NCBI GenBank assembly: GCA_034440615.1
Contig: JAOTOM010004635.1
Location: forward strand, 186,001 to 250,000
Direction: 5' to 3'
Length of the DNA stretch: 64,000 bases
Origin: Ashinkailepas kermadecensis
Lineage: Eukaryota; Arthropoda; Thecostraca; Neolepadidae
The notes under the pieces are model-generated. The model was given only the letters and a program-made list of their open reading frames with translations, did not search any database and was not told the origin of the DNA. Positions 21,963 to 32,569 of this stretch are shown here, one piece after another. A program made the translations under genes and the position numbers. Each line of letters begins with the position of its first letter. Position 1 is the stretch's first letter.

Positions 21963-22246
21963 CACTGGCAGATCCGATTTTGTCAACTTTGCTGTAAGCA
22001 GAACTTGAGCAGCATAGAACCCTCGATGCGTGTCAGAATGTACTATGCTACCATATTGGCTTCCAAACAATTATAAAAATACCTTTAAAATTGGAGATAC
22101 TCTCATCCAGACGATATTTTTAACCTCGGCAAAGGTTACTGCATTTTCATTCAGTTTACTTCTGTTGGTTTCGGGGGGCCAAAAGACCCTTTTAGGCGCT
22201 TCGGGGGAGCCATGGCCGGAATGGCCGCTCCCTGGATCCGCTAGTG
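21963..22246. mobile_element. 284-bp MITE with inverted termini
   Basis: Left end CACTGGCAGATCC; right end read inward CACTAGCGGATCC (11 of 13 match). Its interior from 21988 is about 85-90% identical to 22457-22721, which ends with the same terminus, so this is a multi-copy element. A clean target duplication was not found. It has no coding capacity. Confidence 0.7.
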
Positions 22247-22456
22247 AATGTAGCCTGTCTCTTCATCTTAGCAACCCAACACCAACATACGAAACATGCT
22301 GCTCAACTGGGCTCAACTGGTCACTCGCACAAAACATCCTGTTCAAATTCCGCTTTCGAAATCTGGCTCACTGGGTCCGCTTGCCCGTTACTGGCTAAAC
22401 AAACTTCATGAACCTATCTGACGAAGGAATAATGAAACTGCTGATTTCGTCATCTC

Positions 22457-22721
22457 TTGCTGTAAGCAGAACTTCAACAGCATAGAACCCTCGATGCGTC
22501 AGAATCTACTATGCTACCATATTGGACTTCCAAACAATCATAACAAAATACCTTTAAAATTGGAGATTATTTCACCCGGAAAGCTATTTTTTAACCTCGG
22601 CAAAGGTTACTGCATTTTAATTTAGTTTACTTTTATTGGTTTGGGGGGGGGGCCAAAAGACACCCTTTGAAGCGCTTGGGGGGCCATGGCCGGAATTCCC
22701 CCCCTCCTGGATCCGCCAGTG
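22457..22721. mobile_element. Second, 5'-truncated copy of the 284-bp MITE
   Basis: Direct-orientation copy of 21988-22246. Shared runs include TTGCTGTAAGCAGAACTT, AGCATAGAACCCTCGATGCG, ATACCTTTAAAATTGGAGAT and CCTCGGCAAAGGTTACTGCA. The left terminus is missing. Confidence 0.8.
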
Positions 22722-22722
22722 C

Positions 22723-22942
22723 CAGTGACGTACCTATATTTGCGTCAAGGGGAGGGGGGGGCAAACGTATTTGGAGGGGTCCACCTACTCAATAAAAAGT
22801 CTTCCGATTTCGACCACTATTTTGTCAAAGTGGACCTATTTATATAAAATAATTAGTGACCAACTAAATTATCCTGTCGAGGGGCCTTATCTACCACTAT
22901 CGTTTCCGATTCGTCGGATTTCAACCCTGGCTCCCCCATCCT
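22723..22942 (+). mobile_element. Fragment of 'CAGTGGCGTACTTAGG' repeat family
   Basis: Starts CAGTGACGTACCTATATTTG directly after the MITE terminus at 22721. Closest to the 15827 copy (GCGTCA.GGG, AAAATAATTAGTGAC, ACTATCGTTTC). Confidence 0.6.
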
Positions 22943-23389
22943 GTTCGAATGTATTCTTTTGGTATCCCTTGATAAGTCACCTTGCACTGCTGAAATTACA
23001 CCTACACAGATCACTTTAAAATGTAAAATTTACCAATTTCAGACATTCCAGTTCATAATGCCCGGTCGCCACGAAGCCAACGTTAGTGCATGTGCACACC
23101 CATCTTGCGCATTCGGCGTATTCGTCACACTTCGTGCGATGCTACGGATTCTGCTGGGCCTCCTACGCTTTGCTAATTGCTGCCACATGATAGACTTGCG
23201 CCTTATCTGACGTGATGAAATGCTTTGTATGGGCGTTCGCTGCAAAAATTCGATTAATTAAATTCGATCATTAGTTCCCTACTTCTCATATTTTATGATG
23301 AAGAAATGCGGATACCCGCTGAGCTTTGATGCACCTCATATATTTGATTAAACATGCTTCCAGGTTGGCTACCGAACCGAGGCCCTGCC
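22943..23389. other. Unassigned interior of the 5.5-kb element
   Basis: No repeat structure or gene recognised. Confidence 0.35.
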
Positions 23390-24813
23390 TGAGTGTACTT
23401 CTTTGGACCCGTTTCGTATTTCTTCGTCTACGGATGTGTCTTAGGGCTCCAATCCATTTTGTTCGAGGCCCAATGCATTTTCGAAACCCGTGCTCGTTTT
23501 AGGGTTTTGTTGCTTCTTTGTGCACCGATGATTTTTCTTAGTTGTCGGGGCGCTTTCAATGATCTCAATGTATTTATTTAGTGCCCGGTATTTTTGTTCG
23601 TTCTGGTACCATGTTGCTTATTGCGACCCCAGCCTCTTTTCAGGCCCTTGTGCGGTCGCATGGCCCCTGTGTGCCTTGAGAGCTTCCGGTGTTTTTTTGT
23701 GTGTTTTTTTAGAGTTCCCGCTATATTTATTTATGGCTGCAACGCATGTTTTAGGGCCCTGTCGCTTTTTGCGAGACTGCGCTTTGGAGGGCCAGTTACA
23801 TTTTCGGTCCCCGTTGTGCTCTTAGGGTCCCGCTGTGTTTATTTGGGGCTTCTGACGCACATTTGTGGGGCCCAGTACGATTTTGGGTCTTCGGTACGAT
23901 ATTTATGGGTCTTAGCGCAACTTATCGCGCCCAGGCGCGTGGTTCCGGGGACCCAACGCCAGTTATCTGGGGTCAACGCGATTTTTGTGGACCTCTTCTG
24001 AATTTTCTTTAAATTCCGATTCTCGGCCTGACTTTTCGAGTCCCTGGCGCCATGTTTTTCCATCTCACCTCGATTTTCTTCGAGCTCCGGTATGTTTTTC
24101 GATGCCGTACGCGATTTTTCAAGGCATCTGATGATATGTTCGGTGCTCCAGAACCATTTTCCTGACCAGGACTTTTTTGGAATCCCTCCATATTTTGGAG
24201 GGCTCCGGCTTTCTTTTTCGGATACCGATGCGACTTTGGGGGTCACACGGTGCTTATGTGGAGCCCTAGACGCTAATTATTGGCAGCCCCGACGTGAATT
24301 TTTGATGCCCAGACCAAATTTGTGGTACTACCGATGGGAATTATGGGTCCGAGCGCGATATTTGGTGGGATCGGTTGGAGTTTGTGGGGCGCGTTGTACT
24401 TAGCTGTGGCCCCAACGCGATCTTGGCGGTTCCTGTTGCAGATTTTCGGGCCTCGGAGCGAGTTTTCTGGGGCCCGCCGCATTTACTTGGAGCCCCTACG
24501 CGAATTCTGGTGGACCGACGCGAATTTTTGTGGACCCAGCGCGACTTTTGGGGGCCTCAGCTCGATTCTTGGGAGCATATCCCTCTTAGGAGGGAGGGGC
24601 ATTTGCCCCTTTGATATGCCACTGCGGCCACCGAAGGAGTATTTTGTTCAACCGATGGCACCTTTCGGAGTGTAAAAGCCCTCCGGGTAATTTTTGCCGG
24701 AACTGTTCTTAATTTTCAGGTGCTGGGGTCCATTTGATCGAGTCTCGGTGTGAACTTTTGGACATCGAGTTCTATTTTTTTAAAGGTCTTGATGTGATAT
24801 ATTTGATGTGATA
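23390..24813. repeat. Highly diverged flank of the 21-bp minisatellite
   Basis: A loose period of about 21-30 bp is visible: G-rich GGGGCC/GGACCC, then (A)CGCGA, then TTTT.GG. Near 24540-24580 the units (GGGGGCCTC.GCTCGATTCT) converge on the clean unit downstream. Read as the oldest, least homogenised part of one array. Confidence 0.55.
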
Positions 24814-26780
24814 GCCTCCTTGACAATCCTGTAAGCCTCCTTTGCAATCCAGGGGGCCTCCTTGATAATCCTGTGGGCCTCCTTTGCAATCCTGGAGGCC
24901 TCCTTGACAATCATGTGGGCCTCCTTTGCCATCCTGGGGGCCTCCTTTGTAATCCTGTGGGCCTCCTTTGCAATCCTGGGGGCCTCCTTTGCAATCCTGG
25001 TGGCCTCCTTTGCAATCATGAGGGCTTCCTTTGCAATCATGAGGGCCTCCTTTGCAATCCTTGGGGCCTCCCTTGCAATCCTGGGGGCCTCCATCGCAAT
25101 CCTGGGGGCCTCCTTTGCAATCATGGGGCCTCTTTTGCAATCCTGGTGGACTCCTTTGCAATCCTGGGGGCCTCCTTTGTAATCACTTGGGGCCTCCTTT
25201 GCAATCCTAAGGGCCTCCATTGCAATCATGGGGGCCTCCTTGTAATCAATGGGCCTCCTTTGAATTGGGGCCTCCTTTGATCCGGCTCTTTGCAATCCTG
25301 GGGGGCCTCCTTCGCTAGCCTGGAGGCATCCTTCGCAATCCTGGGGGTCTCCTTTGGGATCCTGGGGCCTCCTTTGCAATCATGGGGGCCTCCTTTGCAA
25401 TCCTGGAGTCCTTTGCAATCCTGGGGGCCTCCTTTGCAATCCTGGGGGCCTCCTTTGTAATCCTGTGGGCCTTTGCAATCCTGGGGGCCTCCTTTGTAAT
25501 CCTGGGGGCCTCCTTCGCAATCCTGGGGGCCTCCTTTGCAATCTTGGGGGCCTCCTTTGCAATCCTGGGGCCTCCTTTGCAATCCCGGGGGCCTCCTTTG
25601 CAACCCTGGGGGCCTCCATCGCAATCCTGGGGGCCTCCTTTGCAATCATGGGGCCTCTTTTGCAATCCTGGGGGCCTCCTTCGCTAGCCTGGAGGCATCC
25701 TTCGTTAGCCTGGAGGCATCCTTCGCAATCCTGGCGTCTACTTTGCAATCATGGGGCCTCCTTTGCAATCATGGGGGCCTCCTTTGCAATCCTGGAGGCC
25801 TCCTTTGCAATCCTGTGGGTCTCCTTTGCAATCCTGGGGCATCCTTTGCAATCCTGAGGGCCTCCTTTGCAATCCTGGGGGCCTCCTTTACCTCCTGGGG
25901 GCCTCATTTGCAATCCTGGGGGCCTCCTTCGCCTGGAGGCATCCTTCGCAATCCTGGGGGTCTCCTTTGGAATCCTGGGGCCTCCTTTGCAATCATGGGG
26001 GCCTCCTTTGCAATCCTGGAGTCCTTTGCAATCCTGGGGGCCACCTTTGCAATCCTGGGGGCCTCCTTTGTAATCCTGTGGGCCTTTGCAATCCTGGGGG
26101 CCTCCTTTGTATTCCTGGGGCCCTCCTTCGCAATCCGGGGGCCTACTTTGCAATCCTGGGGGCCTCCTTTGCAATCATGAGGCCTCCTTTGCAATCTTGG
26201 GGGCCTCCTTCGCTAGCCTGGAGGCATCATTCGCTAGCCTGGAGGCATCATTCGCAATCCTGGTGTCTACTTTGCAATCATGGGGGCCTCCTTTGCAATC
26301 CTGAGGGCCTCCTTTGCGATCCTGGAGACCTTTGCAATCTTGGGGGCCTCCTTTGCAATCCTGGGGCCTCCTTTGCAATCCCGGGGGCCTCCTTTGCAAC
26401 CCTGGGGGCCTCCTTCAATCCTGGCCTCCTTTCAATCCTGGGGGCCTCCTTCGCAATTCTGGTGGCCTCCTTTGCAATCATGGGGGCCTCCTTTGCAATC
26501 CTGGGGGCCTCCTTTGCAATCATGGGGGCCTCCTTCGTAATCACGGGGTCCTCCTTTGCAATCCTGGAGGCCTCCTTTGCAATCCTGTGGGTCTCCTTTT
26601 CAATCCTGGGGGCCTCCTTTGTATTCCTGTGGGCCTCCGTGCCAATTGTTGGCACTCTCTTGATTTCTGGAGCCTGCTATCTTCTCCTAGGTGACTCCTT
26701 CTTCGAATTAGGGGCTTCCTCTCACGTCTTGGAGGCCTCCTCTCATGTCTCGTCGGCCTCCTTGGTCACTTTTTTCCTGT
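24814..26780. repeat. 21-bp minisatellite (GCCTCCTTTGCAATCCTGGGG)
   Basis: About 85-90 copies, clean in the centre and degenerate toward 26640-26780. A 21-bp unit keeps all frames open and gives 7-residue repeats (GLLCNPG, ASFAILG, PPLQSWG; minus strand CKGGPQD, IAKEAPR, LQRRPPG). The frames of up to 347 codons here are therefore not genes. Large internal duplications exist: for example 25354-25700 resembles 25920-26215. Confidence 0.97.
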
Positions 26781-26883
26781 GCATTTCCGGATAGGGGCCT
26801 CCTCAAATTTCAGGGGGGGCGGCGCCCCCCCAGTTTCACGACAGGGGGCGACTGCCCCCTGCCCCCCGGTGGCGACGCCCTTG

Positions 26884-27245
26884 CTTACCAGTGGCGTCAG
26901 CGGACGGCCAGGCCCATGCGTAATCTGGTCAGTGGGACCTTACCAGTGGCGGCAGCATACGGCCAGGCCCACATGTGATCTGATCAGTGGGGAATTACCA
27001 GTGGCATCAGCAGACAGCCAGGCCGAGGTGCATGATCTCATCCGTGGGACCTTACCAGTGGTGTCAGCGGACATCCAGGCCGGTGCAAGATGTGGTCGTT
27101 GGAACCTGAGCCGTGGTGTCAGCGGACAGCCAGGCCGGTGCAAGATGTGGTCGGTGGAACCGAAGCCGTGGTATCAGCGAACAGCCAGGCCCCGGGGCGG
27201 GAACTGGTCGGTAGGACCTGCGCAGGGACGTCTCCCAGCAGGGCG
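26884..27245. repeat. 55-62-bp satellite, right arm (~6 units)
   Basis: Continues the array interrupted at 21352 in the same orientation and register, beginning with the second CTTACCAG copy (26884-26891). Units run CCAGTGGCGTCAGCGGAC, GGCCAGGCCC, GATCTGGTCAGTGGGACCTTA and become less regular after 27090. Confidence 0.92.
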
Positions 27246-27860
27246 GACCAGAGTATGTATCAGTGGCGCCAATGTGCTTGTCACGTAACTGTGACGACCA
27301 TCCATGGGCTAGGCCAGATCCATTCGTGAGTTAGTTACCCCGGTAATTGCAGTTACCGGCGCGTAGGTTCTAGAGCGATGGGGGATGGCGGCTTACGTGG
27401 CGCGTGCGTGTGGGGGCGCCAGGAAGCGTTGCTCACACCTTTCGACTTGGTGGTGCCGGTTGGCGTTCTCGTTGGGCCCATGGCAGGTCACTTAGGTGCG
27501 AAGGCGGGAGCTAGGTAATCACTGCACGCGGGAAACCACTATCGTTCCTGCTCTGGCTGGATGTCCCTGCCGGAAGGCGCTCGGCGGCAGCGGCAATGAA
27601 CGTTGCCAGATATCAAAACACAATTCAGCAGACGACTCCGCGCCTGGTCCGCCGGGGGCGGCACCTATCGGCACCGCGCATAGATAGTTGTAGTTCGATG
27701 CCGCTAATGGTGGCAGGAACAGCCCGCCGCGCTGCTCGCCGCGCCCATGTGGCGGGCTGAGCGATCACCACATGGCGGCTCGTAACAATGCCGCCGCCAT
27801 GCGGCAAACCATTGCCCTCACGGGAATATACTATGATCAATGCACGGGCTGCGAGAAGCC
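27246..27860. other. Unassigned intergenic sequence
   Basis: No gene or repeat recognised. Confidence 0.35.
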
Positions 27861-27862
27861 AA

Positions 27863-28085
27863 ATCACTTCATACTGGCAGTCGGGCTAGAAATGGCCAAG
27901 CGCACCGCCACAGTGGTTTCAGAGAGACAAACCAATGTTGGAGCGGGGATCAAGTGCCTACTGGCGACGCGTCTGCCGGCTTACAATCGGAAATTGGAGA
28001 ACACCTTATTGAGGAAGTATTCACGCATCACTGTGCCCGGCGGTTGTCAACATTTCCAAAGTTATGATTGCCTCTGTGGGCTGCA
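27863..28085 (+). repeat. Unrecognised dispersed repeat with conserved frame, copy 1
   Basis: About 82% identical at DNA level to the reverse complement of 38420-38640. The homologous frame is open in both copies (27772-28131 here) and the peptides align: NHF(I/M)LAVGLEMAKR, ATVVSE.Q, CLLATRLPAYN, RKYSRI.V, GC.HFQ..DCLC. I do not recognise the family. Preservation of the frame in two diverged copies suggests descent from a coding mobile element, but no catalytic motif is visible and neither copy has a convincing complete ORF. Confidence 0.6.
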
Positions 28086-28869
28086 GAACAAATGTTGTAT
28101 TTTTTTAACCCGCCCTGCCCCGTTTTCTTAGCCCGTCTTTCGGTCAGGTCCTCACGCACCTCAGGGGGGGGGTAAAGAAAGCCTCCCCTCCGAGACGGGG
28201 CGGGTTAATGTTAGTATGTACCCGCGCATGATTGGCGTCTGTGCAATCCACTACGCCCGCTGACATTTTTGGTAGCTGATGGAGCATTCGTTACGCGTCT
28301 TGTGATGCACAATGGCATAAAATGCAATGGAACTCTGTTCAAATCTGTGCACATTCAGTACAGAACTTTGATGTAAAGCTTACTGTTAGGTCATTTCAGG
28401 TCAGATTATTGGCTTGAGAGGATTCTTCCCGGACTGGTGGATTTCTGCAGATTTCGCTCGTATTCAAGTTCAAACCAAAGTGCATGGGAACTACGCGTGT
28501 TATCATTGTGAAATACATATCACCGTGTTCCACATTCAGTTTCAAGTCCAACGAGGGTGGCATGATCCCCTATAATTCATGGGCTCCTGTGAAGGTATGG
28601 TCAAGTCACGCAGGGTCAATGTGATAGTTTGGTTTTAGGGATCCAAAAACAACTTTCGACCCTTCGGGATAAATATGAGTGACAGATCCGAATTCAGCAC
28701 CCACAACTACTCTAGAACCAGCTTTGACCCACTTTGATCCCATGTGCCTGTGTTAACCTCTGACCAAGAATCAAATGCTCAACGAAGGTTGGTCGAATTG
28801 TTTAATAGGGTAATTATTTGTTTAATACAACGAAGAATGGCTCTTAGATGCTCCTGGGTTTTCAAACGT
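28086..28869. other. Unassigned intergenic sequence
   Basis: No gene or repeat recognised; moderately AT-rich. Confidence 0.35.
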
Positions 28870-29060
28870 GGGCACGGCGCACGCAAATTGCGCCACTGCG
28901 CCGCTGCACCGGCGGCGCACCTTAAAAACCGGCGGCGCAGCGGCGCCGGCGCGAATTCTAAAAAAAAACGGCGCAACGGCGCGCGGCGCAAGTAAAAAAT
29001 CCGCGCCGCTGTCCGCGCCGTTCTTTAATATACTCTGGTCCGCGCCGCTGCCCAGCTTTA
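28870..29060. repeat. GCGCCG-rich low-complexity DNA
   Basis: Dense GCGGCGC/GCGCCG motifs interrupted by short A runs. Similar GCGCGGCG-rich DNA lies at 29845-29950, so the decayed coding region at 29.2-29.7 kb is bracketed by CpG-rich blocks. Confidence 0.7.
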
Positions 29061-29237
29061 GCGAGCGATAAAAGACCACCTAAGAATCCGACGCGGCAAA
29101 CACATATGTACCTGACTACCTGTTACGCGTAGTATTATAAGTAATTATACTAACCATATACATTAGTACAAGTAATTACCTGTAAAGTTCTATATACATT
29201 ACAAAAACTTTTGGTAACCTTTAAAACCTTTTAACCA

Positions 29238-29610
29238 GCCCAGACGCCAGGACATTGTCGACCTACTCATGGACGATGAGGACGCTCCTGAGGAGGGGAG
29301 GCAGGACCTGGATGAGGTCCTTAACAACGCCATGCGGTCCTGGAAGCGGACCCACAGTGAGGACCCCTGACCATCAAGATGTTCCCCATGGAGCACGGGA
29401 GGCCTGGGTGGACATGTTCATTAAATACAACACTGCCCTCCCCGCTCTGCTGCGTGAGGCTGTTCGTCGCCGGGGACATCTTGAGGACCAGGGCCTCCCT
29501 GACGGCCTGCAACTTTGAACGCTAGTCTTCCTCCGCGGCAACCTGAAGCTTATGGGGTACAAGTACTTGGAGCCTAACATGGAGGACAACGAGGAAGACA
29601 TTGAGTAGAA
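29238..29610 (+). pseudogene. Decayed coding region of unknown family
   Basis: Two protein-like stretches on the plus strand are in different frames. The first (about 29238-29370) reads QPRRQDIVDLLMDDEDAPEE and ends SEDP-stop. The second (about 29376-29606) contains EAWVDMFIKYNTALPALLRE, one TGA at 29516-29518, then LVFLRGNLKLMGYKYLEPNM before an acidic tail and TAG. The pattern of good codon use broken by one frameshift and one stop is typical of a dead gene or transposon ORF. An AATAAA lies at 29751-29756. I do not recognise the family. Confidence 0.45.
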
Positions 29611-29750
29611 GGATGAGTAGAGACAGAAACTCACTCGTGGGCGGGGCCAATCTGGCATTTACCGCCGGCCGAGCAATATAGCTCACGGGCCATAGTTTAA
29701 TCTTTAAGTGAATATAGGTAACTGTGATGCCAATTATAAGTTGTATTTTC

Positions 29751-29756
29751 AATAAA
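29751..29756 (+). promoter_or_regulatory. Candidate polyadenylation signal AATAAA
   Basis: Located about 145 bp after the last stop of the decayed coding region, in AT-rich sequence (TTTTCAATAAAATGAC). The fit in position is the only support. Confidence 0.35.
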
Positions 29757-29970
29757 ATGACTTTTATAGCCTAAAACTGGGTTTTGGGCTAAATAGGTGA
29801 ACTTTGGCACTGCACATAGTTTTGTATAGGCATACTTAATTAATAGCGGCGCCGGCGCAGCGCGCGGCGCGGGGCGCAACTGCGGGGCCAAAATAGGGCG
29901 CGCGCGCGGGCCGGCACGCCCGCGCGGCGGGCGCAGACCAAATTCGGCGCGCCCACCTTTTGGGTTTTAG

Positions 29971-30209
29971 ACATTGCGTGTAAAGAAAATATGCGACCTT
30001 CAATATACCAGGAGGTGCTGAGTTGACATCAAAAGTAACGTTAAGGATTATACTTTATTACTCAACGTTTCGGCCAGGGGCCATCGCCACTCCTGACGAT
30101 GCCCCCTGGCCGAAACGTTGAGTAATAAAGTATAATCCTTAACGTTACTTTTGATGTCAACTCAGCACCTGGTATATTGAAGGTCGTATATTTTCTTTAC
30201 ACGCAATGT
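29971..30209. repeat. Near-perfect ~115-bp inverted repeat (foldback)
   Basis: The left arm 29971-30086 and right arm 30097-30209 are reverse complements except for a CCAGGAGG/CCAGG length difference and a few single changes. The loop is 10 bp (CCACTCCTGA). The arms contain GGCCGAAACGTTGAGTAATA and AACGTTACTTTTGATGTCAA. Transcription from either side would give a long hairpin RNA. No coding capacity. Confidence 0.95.
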
Positions 30210-30815
30210 AATTATTTGTGCTGAATTATAATCCAGCATGCGTTATTATTTACTGCCCTCTAGGGCCCACATTATGCAATTTGGGATCCAAAATTTGGGA
30301 GCAGGGTCGGACCGCTGGTCCAGCAGATCCGCATGCTGCAGTTCCCGGAGCCCACACAATACTCTATATGTCGTCGATGCCGATCGTGAAGGCGACGGAG
30401 ACGAATGTAAGGGTATGTGGCAATGCCATGCTTTTATTTCTAGTAACGATAAGTACAAATTACATTTTCGCATGTCAGTGGTCAGAGACGCATGTGGTAG
30501 TCGATTTGCATCGATACAAATAAAATGTCACCCTACACCGGGCGATTCAAATAGTTATCATTGAAAACAGTGCGTCCCACAGAGCGGAACAAAATCATGC
30601 AAATATATGTCTCCTACTTGACTTTTTATATAATACCATTTTCGGAATCCTCTCAGTGAGGCGGATTGAGTGATATATAGTAGATCTCTGTCGCTCATGA
30701 GATGATGGACACAACGACGGAAGTGTAATTTCTCCATCCATACCAGTCGGATAGTCACGACAGACAGATGAGTCTTTGTCCACTGACGATCTAGTCTGAT
30801 GAGTGAGGAGCTTTT
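30210..30815. other. Unassigned intergenic sequence
   Basis: No gene or repeat recognised. Confidence 0.35.
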
Positions 30816-31567
30816 ATAGCCTCACCAACACATCCCTAGCTGCTGACAGGCATGGTGTATGAAGCCGCACAATTTTGATAGCCTTACCAACACATCCCTA
30901 GCTGCTGACAGGCATGGTGTATGAAGCCGCACAATTTTGATAGCCTCACCAACACATCCCTAGCTGCTGACAGGCATGGTGTATGAAGCCGCACAATTTT
31001 GATAGCCTTACCAACACATCCCTAGCTGCTGACAGGCATGGTGCATGAAGCCGCACATTTTGATAGCTGCTGCTGACAGGCATGGTGTATGAAGCCGCAC
31101 AATTTTGATAGCCTTACAACATCCCTAGCTGACAGGCATGGTGTATGAAGCCGCACAATTTTGATAGCCTCACCAACACATCCCTAGCTGCTGACAGGCA
31201 TGGTGTATGAAGCCGCACAATTTTGATAGCCTCACCAACACATCCCTAGCTGCTGACAGGCATGGTGTATGAAGCAGCACAATTTTGATAGCCTCACCAA
31301 CACATCCCTAGCTGCTGACAGGCATGGTGTTGAAGCCGCACAATTTTGATAGCCTCACCAACACATCCCTAGCTGCTGACAGGCATGGTGTATGAAGGCA
31401 CAATTTTGATAGCCTCACCAACACATCCCTAGCTGCTGACAGGCATGGGTGGGCACAATTTGATAGCCTCACCAACACATCCCTAGCTGCTGACAGGCAT
31501 GGTGTATGAAGCAGCACAATTTTGATAGCCTCACCAACACATCTCCGGCTGCTGACAGGCGTGGCGT
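30816..31567. repeat. 62-bp minisatellite, ~12 copies
   Basis: The unit contains ATAGCCTCACCAACACATCC, CTAGCTGCTGACAGGCATGG and TGTATGAAGCCGCACAATTT. Most copies are over 95% identical; three carry internal deletions (near 31060, 31105 and 31440). Confidence 0.97.
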
Positions 31568-31593
31568 ATCAAATATAGAGCTGTGGCGGCGTT

Positions 31594-31809
31594 ATGCGAC
31601 GCGTTCCAGATGGAAATCGATACGGCCACGAATGGTTGTGGCCCGAAAAGGCACAGCATATTGTGGATGCCGAACAAGCGCGAAGAGCCCGTCATAAGAG
31701 GAGAGAGGAAGAGGCGAGGTATCGAGCAGACAGACTGAGAGAAACAGGCTGGACTGCATTATACTTTGGTGGAAGGAAGGAGCTAGCATTTACCGACAGA
31801 CACGGGTAG
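31594..31809 (+). CDS. Short hypothetical protein or exon fragment
   Basis: A 71-codon frame directly after the 62-bp array encodes a protein-like peptide: YGHEWLWPEKAQHIVDAEQA, then an Arg/Glu-rich helix (RRARHKRREEEARYRADR) and GWTALYFGGRKELAF. It looks more like real protein than neighbouring frames because of its aromatic and helical pattern. There is no homology I recognise, no splice sites I can assign and no promoter. It may be a fragment of a transposon ORF. Confidence 0.25.
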   Translation: MRRVPDGNRYGHEWLWPEKAQHIVDAEQARRARHKRREEEARYRADRLRETGWTALYFGGRKELAFTDRHG

Positions 31810-31904
31810 AGCACACAGGAGGAGCACATTGTTGAGCTAAGAACTTGTGGAAACTATCTTGGACATTTGACAGCACAGTATGGTGGGTCAATGGACTTAT
31901 GCAG

Positions 31905-32096
31905 CCAACTGCCAGCCATAGCGAGTATGTAGGCGATATGGTAGCTCTGTGGTGAGTCGTCAGCCATAGCGAGTATGTAGGCGATATTGTAACTCTGTGG
32001 TGAGTCGTTGTCAGCCATAGCGAGTATGGAGGCGATATGGTAGCTCTGGGGTGAGTCGTCAGCCATAGCGAGTATGGAGGCGATATGGTAGTGTAA
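31905..32096. repeat. ~48-bp minisatellite, four copies
   Basis: The unit contains GCCATAGCGAGTATG(T/G)AGGC, GATATGGTAGCTCTG and GGTGAGTCGTCA. Confidence 0.93.
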
Positions 32097-32534
32097 GACG
32101 GCTTACATTTTTCAACACGGCGTTTCACGCAGTCGCCATGCGGCGGCCCGACACGAGACATCCAGCCGCCGCGACCGGAAACCCGTGGCAGGTGCGGAGA
32201 AATTTGTGAAAAGCCAGCGCAAACACGAAGCCTACTCGTCGCCGAAACGCCCTCGGGTCAACATGCAGTCACTTCGTGCCGGTGCACAACAGCAAACAGT
32301 GACTTCCGCCTAGCTACGGGGTATCAGCCTGACCCAGTAACCTGGAAACAGCTACCGCTCAGGACAGCCGGAACTGCCAACCGCCAATCAGCGGCCGGCA
32401 GTCACCAGTCACTAGTCACCAGTCACCAGCGTCACCAGCCGGCACCATCAGCCACCAGCCAGGCCACGGGGCACAAAGAGCCTGACGTGCCATGCCTGAT
32501 ATCTGGGGCCGGCCGCTCCCAGGGGCGGGCCATT
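32097..32534. other. Unassigned; short CACCAGT repeats
   Basis: 32398-32450 is a short tandem of AGTCACC/CACCAGC. No gene seen. Confidence 0.4.
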
Positions 32535-32540
32535 TATAAG
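32522..32540 (+). promoter_or_regulatory. Weak candidate promoter: GC box and TATAAG
   Basis: GGGGCGGGC (32522-32530) precedes TTTATAAG (TATAAG at 32535-32540). No TCAGT initiator sits about 30 bp downstream. A donor-like AAT|GTGAGT occurs at 32849-32856, so a non-coding first exon is conceivable. Confidence 0.25.
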
Positions 32541-32569
32541 CGCCACCCCGGGGGAGTCGAACACACCAC

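Larger units (their letters stand above)
21611..22721. mobile_element. Possible outer MITE: CACTGGCGGATC(T/C)AG ends
   Basis: CACTGGCGGATCTAG at 21611-21625 and CTGGATCCGCCAGTG at 22707-22721 form a 15-bp inverted pair with one mismatch. No target duplication is visible. Part of the pairing may instead reflect separate copies of the same MITE family lying side by side. Confidence 0.4.
21353..26883. mobile_element. 5.5-kb non-autonomous hAT-like DNA element
   Basis: The left terminus is CAGTGGCGTCGCCAC. The right terminus, read inward on the minus strand, is CAAGGGCGTCGCCAC, a match at 13 of 15 positions. The element is flanked by the exact 8-bp duplication CTTACCAG. Eight-bp duplications with short CA-starting terminal repeats are typical of hAT transposons. 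No transposase frame is present. The interior holds nested MITE-like copies (21611-22940) and a decayed-to-homogeneous 21-bp minisatellite (about 23390-26780). Both edges contain GGGGGCCTCC, the minisatellite's core motif, so the array probably grew out of the element's own sequence. Confidence 0.75.

Noticed and set aside
24780..26794. Frames of up to 347 codons with 7-residue repeats, resembling a repetitive structural protein
   Set aside because: They follow from the 21-bp minisatellite; both strands and multiple frames are open with no start context or domain.
30061..30140. Hammerhead ribozyme (CTGACGA ... GAAAC)
   Set aside because: The base after CTGACGA does not pair with the base before GAAA, and no stem I/III was confirmed. 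Kept only as something to scan for.
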